A stretch of DNA of 64,000 nt from Struthidea cinerea. Taxonomy: Eukaryota; Chordata; Aves; Passeriformes; Corcoracidae. The notes under the pieces were generated by a model. That model did not search any database, was not told the origin of the DNA, and saw only the letters and a list, made by a program, of their open reading frames with translations. Both the position numbers and the translations under genes were made by a program. Within the stretch, counting starts at the first letter, position 1. Every line of letters begins with the position of its first letter. Shown here piece by piece: positions 48,901-60,900 of this stretch. Location of the stretch: contig VZTI01001766.1 in the NCBI GenBank assembly GCA_013397865.1, positions 387,965-451,964 of the forward strand, read 5' to 3'.

Positions 48901-50055
48901 CTTACTTAGTTATCTCCTACTCTGTTTGCTCACCGCCAGGTATGAAAACATTCATGCTAAAAAACAAAAATATTGGGAAAATTCACTGATTTGGGAAACA
49001 AAGTGAGCTAAAGCAATGAACCACAGTACATGGTTTTTTTATACATGTACAGCAGCATAAGGAAACTGTGGGAAGCTAATTTGCAAGCCTGTTTACTGAA
49101 TACCTGGAACAACTCCCATTTCCCATTTAAATTAGCTACAGGAAGCCAAGTGTCTAATTTGCTTCTCCAGTACCTGCTTGTTCCACTCTTTTATGTCCTT
49201 ACCCTCATGCATTTAGTAGACCATCTCTCCTGGCATTTCAGATGTTTATTGCTGCATCTATAGTCTGTGGAAGCCTTTCCAGGGAGAAATAAATGCAGCC
49301 TGCTAGCAGACAGGGCTGGCTCTGTACCTGCCTTGCACTTCACAGGCACAAACAGATATTTGGAGTCAGGAGAACAGCAGGTCAGGCTTATAACACCCAG
49401 GATCCCTGGGCCAAAAACAGTATGCAGCTCTTGCAAAGGCAGGGACTTAGGAGCAGCCTCCTATTTGTGGTCAGTGCTAAACCTGTTCCGTATCCGGAGA
49501 GCTCTGGCTGCCCAGTGTTAAAGCAAAAGATGCCCAGGCAGGGTAATAATGGGATTTAAATTATTCCCTTCCACTCACAGCAGCACCTCAGAGCTGCTTT
49601 CCAACCTCACCTGCTCAGGGCTAACCCAGGCTGTGAAGAAAGCCTCTTGTGCCATCAAATTTGTTGTCTCCTTGGAAAAGAAAGGGTCGTGGCTTTGGCT
49701 GTGAGAATTGCTCATGGAAAATGGTCCTGGGTTTGGTCCCTGTGCTCTGGTCTCCAGAGTCCGTGAGCTTGAAGGCTCAGCTGTGCGTCTCTAACCAATT
49801 ATGGGCTGTGTGAGCGCTGCAGCTTGCTTTTCCAGGGCAGTGGAAAAACGTGAGAAGTGTCAATAAATAGTGACAGTTTGGAGAGCACTGGGCCAAGGTT
49901 TTGCCTTGCCTATGGACACACAGTTATGTAATGGTTCTTCACCATCTGTGGACTCTTCTTAACCAAAAGTTGACCTGGAATATGCAGGTAATACGGACAG
50001 TGGAAAGTAAATGCCTCTGGTTTAGCAGTTGAAAACTGGTTTGCTTTCAGTAAGA
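39959..50055. other. Intergenic sequence between CR1 fragments
   Basis: Unique-looking sequence with no recognised exon. The AT-rich patch 45510-45620 and the segment 46920-47240 are noted as possible regulatory sequence. Frames 44111-44530, 40739-40960 and 48184-48501 on the + strand show no domain. T-rich runs near 40644-40670 and 43944-43965 are simple sequence. Confidence 0.7.
45510..45620. promoter_or_regulatory. AT-rich patch with clustered homeodomain-type cores
   Basis: It contains the 12-base perfect palindrome ATTAATATTAAT (45528-45539), two further TTAATG cores and GCTAATTAAC near 45611. The clustering of TAAT cores in about 110 bases is seen directly; enhancer function is inference. 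It could be plain AT-rich spacer. Confidence 0.25.
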
Positions 50056-50113
50056 TTGAACTAGGCGATCTTTCAGGTCCCTTCCAACCCAAACCATTTA
50101 ATGATTCTACAAT
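50056..50113 (+). mobile_element. CR1 LINE 3' end fragment
   Basis: GAACTAGGCGATCTTTCAGG, TCCCTTCCAACCCAAACCAT and TTAATGATTCTAC closely match the CR1 3' terminus. Only about 58 bases remain. Confidence 0.85.
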
Positions 50114-53065
50114 TTGCAGTGGCATAAAGCACGTGGAGCAGCATTTTAAATGCCTTCTTCAACTGCTGATCAATTCTGTCACCAGCCAGCCTGCCCCTCT
50201 GATTAGAGGGTGACTTTTCAAAAGAACAGTTGATGCCAGTTCACCCTCATATATTTTATGCATTTGTTTGTTTGCTATTGACAAAAGAAGAAAATTCTTT
50301 TATTCTTTTCTCTCCTCTCTCTCCAGAGAGGTCAGGATTTATCCCTGAATGATTACATGATCTGTTTCATGCTAATTAAATAGAAAGCAAGTAAGAACTA
50401 TCGTTTATGGAGTCCTTAAGCCCAGAGGTCTTATTTTACATTTCAGAAGGAAATTGAAAACATTATTCCTTGGAGAACAGAGATATAAAAACACTGGGAA
50501 ATATTCATGTAAGCGGAGCACACAGAAATATCTTTCATTTATGTTCCCATTTGTTAAAACAAAATGGTACTTTTTTAAGCAAATGATGAAAATTGAATAC
50601 TTTCTTCACAGTAGGAATATCACTGGCATCAGTCGTACAGCCAGAATGACCATCTACCCCCTGGCCCTGGAAAACATCCTTTACAATACAGTGGAGTCAG
50701 AGTTTGTCCCAGTAGGTGACTTGTCTTGCTAAAGCTGTTGCAATTTGCAGTGTTCTTCTTTAAAATAATCATTTAAGGTAGAGGTGGAAAAAAGAACTGT
50801 CATTCTGCCAGTATCAATGTTTGATTCACTGTTTTGACTCCTCTAAGCAGATATCATTATGTCTTCCTCAAATGCCATATGTAGGGAGTGAAATGCCTAA
50901 CCTGTAGTTAAGAACAGCGTATTTTTAAATCAATGCTGAACAGGAAGTAGTTCAATGGAGTTCTAATAAAAAACTGAACCCCAAAACAAAACCCCCAACA
51001 TCTAGCAACCTGGAACCTGCAGCTGCTTCTTTTGCTTCCTCGGTGATTTAAGTTTAATTTTACAGGCTTTATTACATTACATGATCTCACCCTTTTCATT
51101 CTCCAGGTGGATGAAAACATGGCCATAGAAATGATATTCCTGTGAAGCTGCAGAACTCAGTTTGTTGGAGGAAGAATGGGGCATAGGTGGTGAATGTTTC
51201 TGGGGCTGAATCACCTAAATTAAATTACAGCTCCTACAGAACCTGTCTGGAGAGAACCATTTTAAAGCAAGGCTTATAGTAAGACAGGTGCTCAGCAGAA
51301 GGAAACCTGGTGATCAATCAAAGTAGTGCTGAAGAAGATGAATTATGGAGAGATTTTGTCTTTAATTTGCTTTGGATGCAGTTATAGGCAAAATCTCCCT
51401 CTTACCTAAGGCCTTAGTGGACATAAACAAACAAGTGATCCAGGGGAAGGTGGGTGGGGAAGGCAGCAGCAACCCAGGAAAGCCACACAAAGTAGCCAAA
51501 GCCATTCATCTTCCATTTAGGAAGGCTGGAAAGCTCCTTTCTCCATGGATGCCCTCGGTGAGCTTTGGGATGTCAGTGACCCATATCAGCGCTGCGGAGC
51601 AAGCTGGGGGTGTTTTCAGCAGTGAAGCACAGGCAAATGAAGCCATGACTGCAGTATTCCACAGAGCTTGGAAAACCAGACTGCGTGAATGGGCCTCCTG
51701 CAAATGTTGGGAACTCTCAGCCATACTATCCTCCATGGCACCTTCTTGAAGGATTGGGAATGTACCTATCAAAATCCCTTCAATTTCATGGTTTTTCACT
51801 GGCTACTGACACCAGTGAAGTGCTTCAGGAATCCTTCCATGCCCAAAGCAGCTGTTTTGCACCTGGTTTTATGGGAAACTGTGAAATGAGATTTTCTCAA
51901 GATTTTTGGGGGGTTGAGTGTGGGACCTAAAGAATTTAAAACAACTATATGAAGCTTTATAACTTCGTGAAAATCATGCATTCTGGAAGAATTCATTACT
52001 AGAAATCTAATGAACTATTAGGACCTCACGTTTTATGTTTTGATCTTTTACTTATTTCTGATAAATATTTTTAATCAGGAAGGCTGACTATGGTGACTTA
52101 TCTTGAAAAAATCTTTCTTACCAAGAGAAAGCCACAAAAGATTTGCTTTTTGTACATAAATAATACACACAGAATAAGCATGATACATGATGAGTTATAC
52201 AAAATACTGTGCTAAGGCTGCTGTAAATTCTTCCATCTAGATGGAAACTGTCTTGTGAGTTGAACATTTTTATTAGTATTTGCTTTAGCTACATTTCCAT
52301 TTTCAAGTAGAAAACTGATATTTTTTTGGCTGAAAGTTCTTCCCTCCTCCGGCTCCCAGTGCAAAAATGTCCAACCCTTTTCTGCTAAACAGGTTTTTGC
52401 CTTTCAGGTTTCCAAGAAACAAGGCGAATTTATCCACCGTGTCCCTTGTCTAAGCCACTTGATTTTACTACAGCGCTGGGGAGGTTCGCAGCTCTGCAGA
52501 ACAAGAGTGTGCAGTGCAGGAAAATCATGTCTCTGCCCCCACAGCTTGCAGTGTGCAGGGAAGGGAGGGAGAGGAAAGGGAAAGCGGAAAGATGTGCCTA
52601 AGCAGAGATTTAGCTCGGCTTTATGAGCCCAGTCATTCTTTCCTGCAGAAGAGTTCCAGTGAGAAAAAAATGCCCTGGGGTGAAGTTTGGAAGGGGATGT
52701 TACGGGTGAGGTAGGAGGGAAGAATGATGGAAAAATAATAGTGGAAAGGAGAGAAGGAAACGTGTGAAGGGGGAGAAAACTGATATAGACAGGGAAGAGA
52801 TCAGAAAAGGGGGGGGAAAACCACAAGAGAGAACAGTGATGGTTGGTGGGGGGCTGGAACAGAGAGGAAGGAGCAGGACAGAGGGGACCCCACATCCAGG
52901 GTCACTGCAAGTGAGGAGAACAAAGGAGTTTCAGAGCTTAGGAGGGGGCAGGGGCCCAGAGCCATGTGTCTCCCCATGGCTGCTGCTTTTCCGTGGGGGG
53001 GTCACCCAGTTCTGTGTCCTGGCCAGATTGCTCTGGGAAAGAAGGGAAGGTAGGAACCAGAAGGC
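50114..53065. other. Intergenic sequence, purine-rich at right end
   Basis: No exon recognised. The 125-aa frame at 51372-51749 and the - strand frame at 52404-52895 lack any recognisable feature; the latter arises from the purine bias at 52555-52900. Confidence 0.7.
52555..52900 (+). repeat. Strand-asymmetric purine-rich tract
   Basis: About 345 bases in which the + strand is dominated by A and G, including GGGAAGGGAGGGAGAGGAAA and a later AGAAAAGGGGGGGGAAAACC. Low-complexity; could adopt triplex or quadruplex structure. Confidence 0.6.
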
Positions 53066-53318
53066 TGTACAAGGAGTGATGGCTTTAAACTGACAGAGGG
53101 CAGATCAGATGTTAGGAAGAAATTCTTCTCTGTGAGGGTGGTGAGGCCCTGGCACAGGTTACCCAAAGGGGTTGTGGATGTCTGGAGGTGTTCGAGGCCA
53201 GGCTGGACGGGGCTCTGAGCAACCTGGTCTAGTGGAAGGTGTCCCTGCCCATGGCAGGGGGTTGGAATGAGATGAGCTTTAAGGCCCCTTCCAACACAAA
53301 CCATTCTGTGTTTCTGCA
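53066..53318 (+). mobile_element. CR1 LINE 3' end, longest copy here
   Basis: About 250 bases that match the CR1 3' region in order: GTTAGGAAGAAATTCTTCTC, GTGAGGGTGGTGAGGCCCTG, GCACAGGTTACCC, AACCTGGTCTAGTGGAAGGT, GTCCCTGCCCATGGCAGGGG, GTTGGAATGAGATGA and CCTTCCAACACAAACCATTC. 5'-truncated, with no reverse transcriptase frame left. CR1 is the main retrotransposon of birds, which supports an avian source. Confidence 0.95.
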
Positions 53319-54159
53319 GCTCTTCACCCTTCCCATCTGCTGCTGGGGCTGGGTTGATCCCAGGGCTTTTGCCCCAGTGACAGATCAGCCATGGGGTGGT
53401 TGGGAGCTCTCGGTGGGGAGCAGAGCCCAGTGCGTGGTGTGATTAAACTGGTAGCTGCAGAAAAAGCATTTACCCCAGTGGAAACAGATACACACAGATG
53501 CATTTCATTCCTCTGCTATTAAATGGGTAACAGGCAGCGCGGCTGGGCGAGCCAGGCCATCCTGTTACATTTCAAAAGGTAGCTCTAAGAACTCGTCTTC
53601 CCCACACTCTGCGGTCCCATATGTTGTGTGAAGGAGATGGCTTTACTGAAGCTACTATCTCCTATTGGCAAGATGGGTATATTCCAGGAAAGCTATTAAG
53701 TCAAACAGCTAAGTCTGGTGCCGATGGTATTTTTCCTCCCCCTGAGCAAACTTTCTTTCTTATCTCTGGCTGTGTCACGTATTAGCACACATGAAAATTT
53801 TACTGATACGAATTATATAAGTGCACTGGAGAGGCTGCTCTGCAGTAGCACAGAACGTGGAGGCTCTATTGTAACACCACAAAAGCACCTCATGGATGAA
53901 TGAATATAACAGAACAACAGAAAATCATTAACAGCTGACAGGCCAGCTAAGTGTGCTGACCACAATTTATTCGTATTTGCTTAGATTTCTCTTCTGATTC
54001 TGACTAGACATAAATCAGAAAACCTGTTCAGCCATATCATGATCTCAGGGAGAAGTGCAGCTTAAAAACTGGTGACAGAAGTGCCTTCTTTTCATCAATC
54101 CTCGCTGTCTTCAGGAGGGCCACAGGCATCTTTTGGTGAATCATATCTAAGGGGTGTAA

Positions 54160-54207
54160 GACTTTGGGTTTTACCTTCTGTGGCAGCAGAAGGTAAAACC
54201 CAAGGTC
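54160..54207. repeat. Near-perfect 21-bp inverted repeat (hairpin)
   Basis: Arms 54160-54180 and 54187-54207 pair at 21 positions, 20 of them Watson-Crick and one G-T, around the 6-base loop TGGCAG. The innermost 17 bases of the left arm are TTGGGTTTTACCTTCTG, exactly complementary to the right arm. Too long to be chance in 64 kb. No transposon ends or target duplication were seen around it. Confidence 0.95.
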
Positions 54208-55071
54208 AAGTAGTCCCCAAACCTCCTGTGGCCTCCTTCATCACCTTGTTCATCCTGGTATGGCTTGGACACAGTGGAGTGAGGAAGAAAAGATGGAGAG
54301 GGGAAGACCCTCGTATGGCATGTCCTGCACTGCTTGAAGCCTAGAGGTCAGGGCTCAGATCTTCATCAGCCCCTGGCAGCATCAGGCAGCCTGGGAAGAC
54401 TTTCACAAGCAGTGGTGGAAGGAAGCCTCATCCCAGGCAGGTGTTTGGACAGGGTACAGCTGGTGCTCCCTGCACACCCAGCCTGCAGGAGAAATGCCAG
54501 GAATGTTCCTCGGAGCAGTGATGAGCCAAGTAGCAGGAACACCTGGTTTCTGCCATCTGCCTGAAACAGTTCGTGGAGAAAGAAGCAGTCCTGGGTCTCA
54601 CCAACCCTACCTGGTAAGTTGTTGAATCTCTCCCCAGCCATCCTTAAGTCATGTTCATTCAAACACCACTTAGAGACACCATTAAGGTCTGTTCCTCAAT
54701 AAACATTTCTCTCTTTGGGAGGAGACAGAGCCCACCCAAGTCTAGCCAGACAGTGAAAATTTGCTCTGTGTTTGGCCATCTGAGTCAGAGACTAGGAAAA
54801 AAATCACTGTGTGCATGAAAGTCCTTTTTGTCTTGTGTGTGTGTGGGGGTGCTTCCCGACATTTCGATGATCAGTTCTGTTTTCAGAAAAAAAGTTCTCA
54901 TTTCTGTGCCTTGCCCTGTTGATAAGCTGGGACACTTCTGAGAAGCCTCACATGGAGACAGTCGCATCCGCTTCCTACAGCATGGCCAGGCACAAGGAAA
55001 GTCTTTGCAGAAGATCTCTTGCTTACAGGGGATTTGGTTCCCAGTCCGGCTAAAACCACCAACACTTCTTC

Positions 55072-55072
<1 letters not shown>

Positions 55073-55130
<58 letters not shown>

Positions 55131-55139
55131 AGAGAGAAA
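55073..55139 (+). repeat. Long A tract followed by GA repeat
   Basis: 55 consecutive A (55073-55127), then GAGAGAGAGAAAA. No poly-A signal in the 30 bases before it and no target-site duplication seen, so it is called simple sequence rather than a retrocopy tail. Confidence 0.9.
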
Positions 55140-56468
55140 AGGTGGCACTGGCTCACAGAGCTCCACAGGGGGAAAAGGTGCATTTCATATCCATGGTCGT
55201 TCCCCATGTAGGGGGACAGCTATGACATTTGAGTGATAAATATGTTATTGGTTCTGGGTCATGAAGATCAAAATGCAAATCTACTTTCTCTGAATGTAGA
55301 GTGCCTTCCAAGGTTTTTTTTGTATTCACTGGACACTTCAGTTAGTTGGGTAAGACTGGTGAGGAGAACATGGCTGAAATTTTAGGTGAGGATGCTGCCA
55401 TAAAATATTTTCAAGTTAACAAGCCTACGGCATCTTCTAACTTTCTAACTGAAACCCCACCTTGTGTGCTGAAACAAAACAGGGAAAAGTGAAGTGAAAT
55501 CTGAACTAAGGTACAGAGTGGTTTCATGATCACCTTCCCCTTGGCTGGGATGGTCAGAGGAGGATGTTACTGTCAGTGACACTCTCCAGCTGACCTCTGC
55601 TCCTTTTTTGGGACCAAAGCCAAAACCAGAAAGAGAGAACCAAGAAGCCATCGACGCCACAGCCCTGCCATAGGCATGAGCTGGGCACAGGCAAGAGACC
55701 ACGAGACGTGAGGGACAAAGAAGAATGTGAGTTGGCATCAAGAGCACCGTTCACATTTTAAACAGAACACAGCAGGCAAGATTCCCAGTGAGTGCAGCAC
55801 TTGCTCAGGGGATATGAGCTCCTACAAACACATCTGTACTGATGCTGGTGGCTAAGTCAGCCTCCTTTTCATCAGAGGATTAGTGACAACAGAGGAACAA
55901 CCACCTTGAGATGTGTTCAGAGCCACTCTCCAGAATGGAAGGAAAGAGTTCCCCAGAAGGTGCAGGTCAGCAGCTGCCTCTGCTGTTGAGGCCAGCATGA
56001 GACCAAGGCAAGGAAGTGAGAGATGCTGCTGAGGAAAATCTTGGTTGATGAGGTTGCTTTGGTGATAAGCTGGCGTGTAGGGCCCTCATTGCTTTAGGTG
56101 GATGATGACATGACCTGGAGAGGCACAGGGAGTCATCAGCCAGGTTCTCATGGACTTTGAAACCTGAGCCACGGCACAAAGACTTTGGCTGTTCTCAGCT
56201 GCTGATCGTCTTTTCAGCAAGGCAGGCCTGATTTCCAGCCCTCTTCTGAAAATAGGTCTTGAGATCCAAGATTAACAATTCCCAAGAAACCTAAATGGTT
56301 TGGGGGCCTATTTTCTGGTACTAACATATTTCAGCAACAAAAGTTGTAGCTTGGATGATAGATTACTGTTAATGATCAAGAAATTACCGAAGTAAATCCT
56401 CCAAAGGGCTGTTTGAAACTGCTTCTGGATTTCCAAGGGGTTGTGGTTCCTTATCCTCTGTGTGGGAT

Positions 56469-56594
56469 CTGTGGTTCTCCATCCTCAGGGAACAGGCAAC
56501 CCCCCATCTTTTCTTGATGGCTACATGGATAAGTTCCCAAATTTTTCTGCCCTGAAGTATGGGATCATGGTATAGAAGAGGCTGAGAACCACTG
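56469..56594. mobile_element. Possible hAT-type MITE relic (MER5-like ends)
   Basis: Left end CTGTGGTTCTCCATCCTC and right end GAGGCTGAGAACCACTG are inverted copies of each other with a few mismatches and resemble the CAGTGGTTCTCAA ends of MER5/Charlie elements. The span is 126 bases, non-autonomous in size. The flanking 8-base sequences do not match, so the target duplication is lost or the boundaries are off. Confidence 0.4.
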
Positions 56595-57862
56595 GTCTAT
56601 ATTTAAAATTTCCTATTTTGTGCCAATGCTGTTATCGTTCTCTTAATATACTGCAATTTTGTCTTCCCAGGGGTCTACTTCCTTTAAAATATTTTCTTAT
56701 TTTTTTCTTCTTTGCATTTTTGTGCTGAGATCATCTGATTGGACATAAACTTTTAAAGTTTTGTTTTATATAAAACTGGCATTTTAAAAGCAAGATATTG
56801 CTACATTTCCTAGGACTTTATTGTATTTAGGTCTAATTGTTCTTTACTTAAAATCCATGGCTAAATTCCTGTTGATCCAATAAAAATAAGTTATATCAAG
56901 AAAAAATATATTTATGGGAACATGAAAAGAATGGATTATTACATAAGCTTTTTGTGTAATGGAAAGACATAATTAACCAATTGAACTGGGTTTGTGTGGC
57001 CTATTTATCTATCAAGTATTGTGAATGTTTCAATACGTTTCCTCTATTCATTTCTAATTCCCTGCTGAGCCAATAATATTTCCAAAAATACTTAGGCAGA
57101 GGGTGAATCCATAGGTGTCCTGCTAAGTGAGAGCTTGTCTGTATTTTTATGATCCACTCACAGTAGGAAAGTTCGCAACATTTGGAAAAAAAAATTAAGA
57201 AAAAAGATGCTGAAACCTTTGCAGTCGTTCTCCTGCAATATCTGGGGCAGAGAGCAGATCACACACAGAAACCTCCTGGCAGAGGCAGGTGGAGGAGCAG
57301 GAAAGCAAAGAGCAGCAGTGCTGTGCTGTGCCGACAGTGACAATGGCTGTGAGGACCTCTGACATCACCAGTCACTCCCGAGCACGCGGCTAATAAATAC
57401 CCGTGATGGAATTATTGCTGAGTCACTGCTCGAGTACGTCCCCTTTGGCCTCCTCGGGGCAGACAGGAGCCGATCTCGGCCGGGCAGATGTTGGTCTAAA
57501 CCAGTTTGCCATTAAGCAGATTGCCATAACTGAATTCCTTGTGGGAGCGTACTCAGAGACAAACTTTGCCTTCAGTGGCCTCGTCAGGCATTAACTACAT
57601 GGCTGTAGGTGCAGCCAAGCTGGTTTGCTACTGATAACCAGAGCAGGATTAGAGGCAGCTGGGGGAAAAAACCTTGGGAAATGCCCAGGTGGGGAGTAAG
57701 CATCAATTTTCCATCGCAGAGTAATTAATTAGGACACTGATAAATTCTCTCTCTCCCGCTTGTCATTCAGGGCTGTTATTGGGGTGAAGAGCTGTCACCT
57801 CCGAGGCGCTGTGGGTCCCTGCCTTTTGTGCCTGTGAGCTGCCCTGACACGAGTGGTTACTA

Positions 57863-57922
57863 GTGAGAGCAGAGAGTGGGTAATGGTGAGAGCAGAGAGT
57901 GGGTAATGGTGAGAGCAGAGAG
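57863..57922. repeat. Tandem repeat, 23-bp unit, about 2.6 copies
   Basis: GTGAGAGCAGAGAGTGGG plus TAATG is present exactly at 57863-57885 and 57886-57908, with a partial third copy to 57922. Exact identity implies a recent expansion. Confidence 0.9.
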
Positions 57923-60900
57923 CAGATTCAAATGGTTGCAGCCCAAAATACAGCCCTTGCATCAGAGATGCTGTGTTGCAAAGGAGACACCACGTTGCTC
58001 AATGTCCTTAGTGACCACTGGCTTTCAGAAAGCTGTAGCAATAATCAGGGTTTGGAGGCAGCTGGGCTGAGAGCTGATTTACCCTTCCCATGTGTGGGGA
58101 TAGGTCTGCCTGTGTCTTTTGTTCTAATTTTCCATTTTTCTCCAGTAATGTCAGCCACATTTGGATGACCAGAACACAACACGATGGTGTAGCCCTAAGG
58201 ACAGAGCTGCTTTTGATCCAGGGCTGAACATTTCTGCTTTTATTTTATTTTTTCCAGGACTGACACTGTAAGAAGTCAGCATGAAGCAAAGTCATGTCAC
58301 TGGTTCACTGCTTTCCCAGTGGGTTCTTCAAGAAGGCTTTGTCTATTCCTTGTGGAGGTGCTCACACACACAAGAACATTAAGTTTTGGGGTGCCAGCAT
58401 TGAAATTTTTCCAAAGCATCTGTAGATAGACAGTCCTTTTGTCCTCCTCCCTTCTCCCACCCCTCACCATTCCTCAAGCCTCCAGAGAAATGATGCAGTG
58501 AAAGTTTGCACAGAAAACGAGGAAGGAGCTGTAGACAATGCTTTCACCTGCTGTGATGTGCACAATAGCCAGAGGCTGAAAACGCTCTCTTCGTTCTTCT
58601 AGGAGAAGAGTCTCATGTGAGCTCTCAAAATAGGATTTAGCAAGCCAGAGCTGAATTTCGTCCAGTCCCACTCTCTGCTGGAGAAGGAAAATCTTGATAT
58701 TATTAACGTAAGAGGTGAGGTTAGCTCAGGAATCTGTGCCAGAAGGGGCTGAAGTCCCTGCTGTACATTTTGGAGAGCTGGGGCCTGATGGTTACAGGCC
58801 GGGGTAGGTGCCCAGTTCTGTGGAGTTTCAGCTGGAACCGAATGGCTGATGTGCCCTTGAAAATCCCAGCCTGCAATTCCTCCCCTCTGCAGTTACAACA
58901 GCACAAAGACAATGTGGTAATGTCTGCTGCGTTACAGAATCCCTTTATCTGGGGGAAAAAAGTCCTGTCAGACTAATCAGGGAATTAGCAGTATTACAAA
59001 AGTGCTCCTCACAAATGCTAAAATGCAGACATGACTCAGATTAATTTTCACATCAGGAAACTTATCTTTCTAGTGTGCAGCACTAGCCTGCGTGAGAGGA
59101 TTCTGGCTTTAATACGGATTTGTTTGGTGGCACTTGGCAGAGAAACAGAGGGCTTTAAAAAAAATATAAAATTATTATTATTTCAAAATCTGCTGGAAAG
59201 GATTTAGCAGCCTTTTGGAAACATTATAGTTTCTCTATTTTGGGGAGCTTTTTGACCTTTCTTAAAGAATTTAATTATCCAGAATTGTCACATCTGATTT
59301 CTTTAAACACCCTTAAGAGGAAAAACTCACAGAGCAAATTAAAGGTTGGTGAACTTTGCTTTATTTTGCTCACAATGCGAACTTTCAAACGATTGGAAAA
59401 TTATTTCCTTCTATTTTGAATGATGGAAGTTAAAGATAGGAATGGCCTATTAGATCACCGCCAGCATTTCCTTGACAATCGTGGTTCTGTTTCATTAATC
59501 GGAAGAAAGGAGCAGAAATTTCATCGAGTGAGCAGCTCCGAGGGCCAGCAGTGGTGTGTGGAGACCCTCATGGCGAGGAAGACCTGAGCCAACTCAGCGG
59601 GGGCCGGATGCCTCCAGCGCCCGGCTTCTGTTTGGTGGCCTTATGAAATGAATGAGCTGCGTCTGTCCGACGTGGAGGGCCCGGGGATGAATAGCACAAA
59701 AAGCACGGCTATGACTGCTCCATTTATTGGCCGTTTTGGCAGCATGGCTGAATAGCAAATGGATGTGGAAAACTGCTCGGAAACTCCCAAACAGGGACCG
59801 AGCTATGTGGGGGAACCTGCACTTCCTTCACCCTTTGACATTTTATTATTGACTACTAATTTTGCCATCCATAGCCCATTTGAGGAGCACAAAGAGAGCC
59901 AGCTTAGCACAACAATCATCTTCTTGGTTAAAAGCACCCATCTATGCTCCAGTGCCCACATGACAAAACTTGTTTTCCACAATGTTTCCTGGGCATGGCT
60001 AACTGTAGTAATTTTTTAATAGGTTTCTTTTTTGCCTTTCTTTCCTTAAACCAGTATTACACTAGTAGGATGTATTTCAGATGGCAGGAAAAGACTTGTT
60101 CCTGTCCGGTTTGGAAGGAATCATGGAAAAGTCTCTTAGTCTATCTCAAATGGAACAAATTGTTTGGAGCTCCTGCCCACTGGCTCTGCAGTAGCTCCTT
60201 GGGACAATCTCATCCAGCTCGAGGATTTTCCGTGGCCAGTCTGCCCTGCAGCTTAAAGGTCCTTGAACAGTGTCAGAGGGTTTTGCTTTCTCTACATCTC
60301 CAGAGGGTGACAGCCACAATTACTGCTGTTCTGGTTGAAATTTATCCTGAGTCTTCGTGGCACTTTATTGACTTTGGCTGTGGCTGGCTCACAGCTCCCG
60401 TGTATCAGGGTGATGGATGAGGCACGTACTGCAGTTTGTCAGGCCAGTGCTCTCCCAGAGCTGTGATGGCACCTCCCAGAAAGCTGAGAGTTGGGTATTC
60501 AAGCACTGTTAATGTTCATCTTCAGGAAGCCGAGCTGTATCCCACCAGCTGAGATCTACCTATTCTGGATTCTTCAGAATGGATCCAGGATAAAATCCTC
60601 TTCTTTCAGGAGATGGGAGAGCAGTTTAACCATGTCCCAAGTATGCCAGGGCTAGCGAGAATTTAGTGAGAGTCAAACTGTCATAATATCCTGGCTCCAG
60701 CCAAAGGCAAGATTTGCAGAAGCAGCTGGTTCCTTATCAGAGACGTGAGTGTGATATGCAGAGTTTGGACATGTAATACAGCTGTAGAGGATCACATCTG
60801 GAAAGTAGTCAGATCTGAAGAGGCTGAGGTTGTTCGGGCATCATTTTTCCACTGGGAATGTCCTGTCAGGTTAAATCCAGGCCTGTGGTCCCACAGGCAT

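Noticed and set aside
51372..51749. 125-residue open frame, considered as a decayed gene
   Set aside because: No similarity to any family I know and no retroposon hallmarks (poly-A tail, target duplication).
52404..52895. 163-residue - strand frame rich in Pro, Phe and Ser
   Set aside because: A by-product of the purine-rich + strand, which rarely produces stop codons in one - strand frame.
54950..55127. Processed pseudogene ending in the long A tract
   Set aside because: No poly-A signal before the tract, no coding similarity upstream, and no target-site duplication found.
54785..55207. 140-residue - strand frame with poly-Phe and + strand frames with poly-Lys
   Set aside because: Produced by the 55-base A tract.
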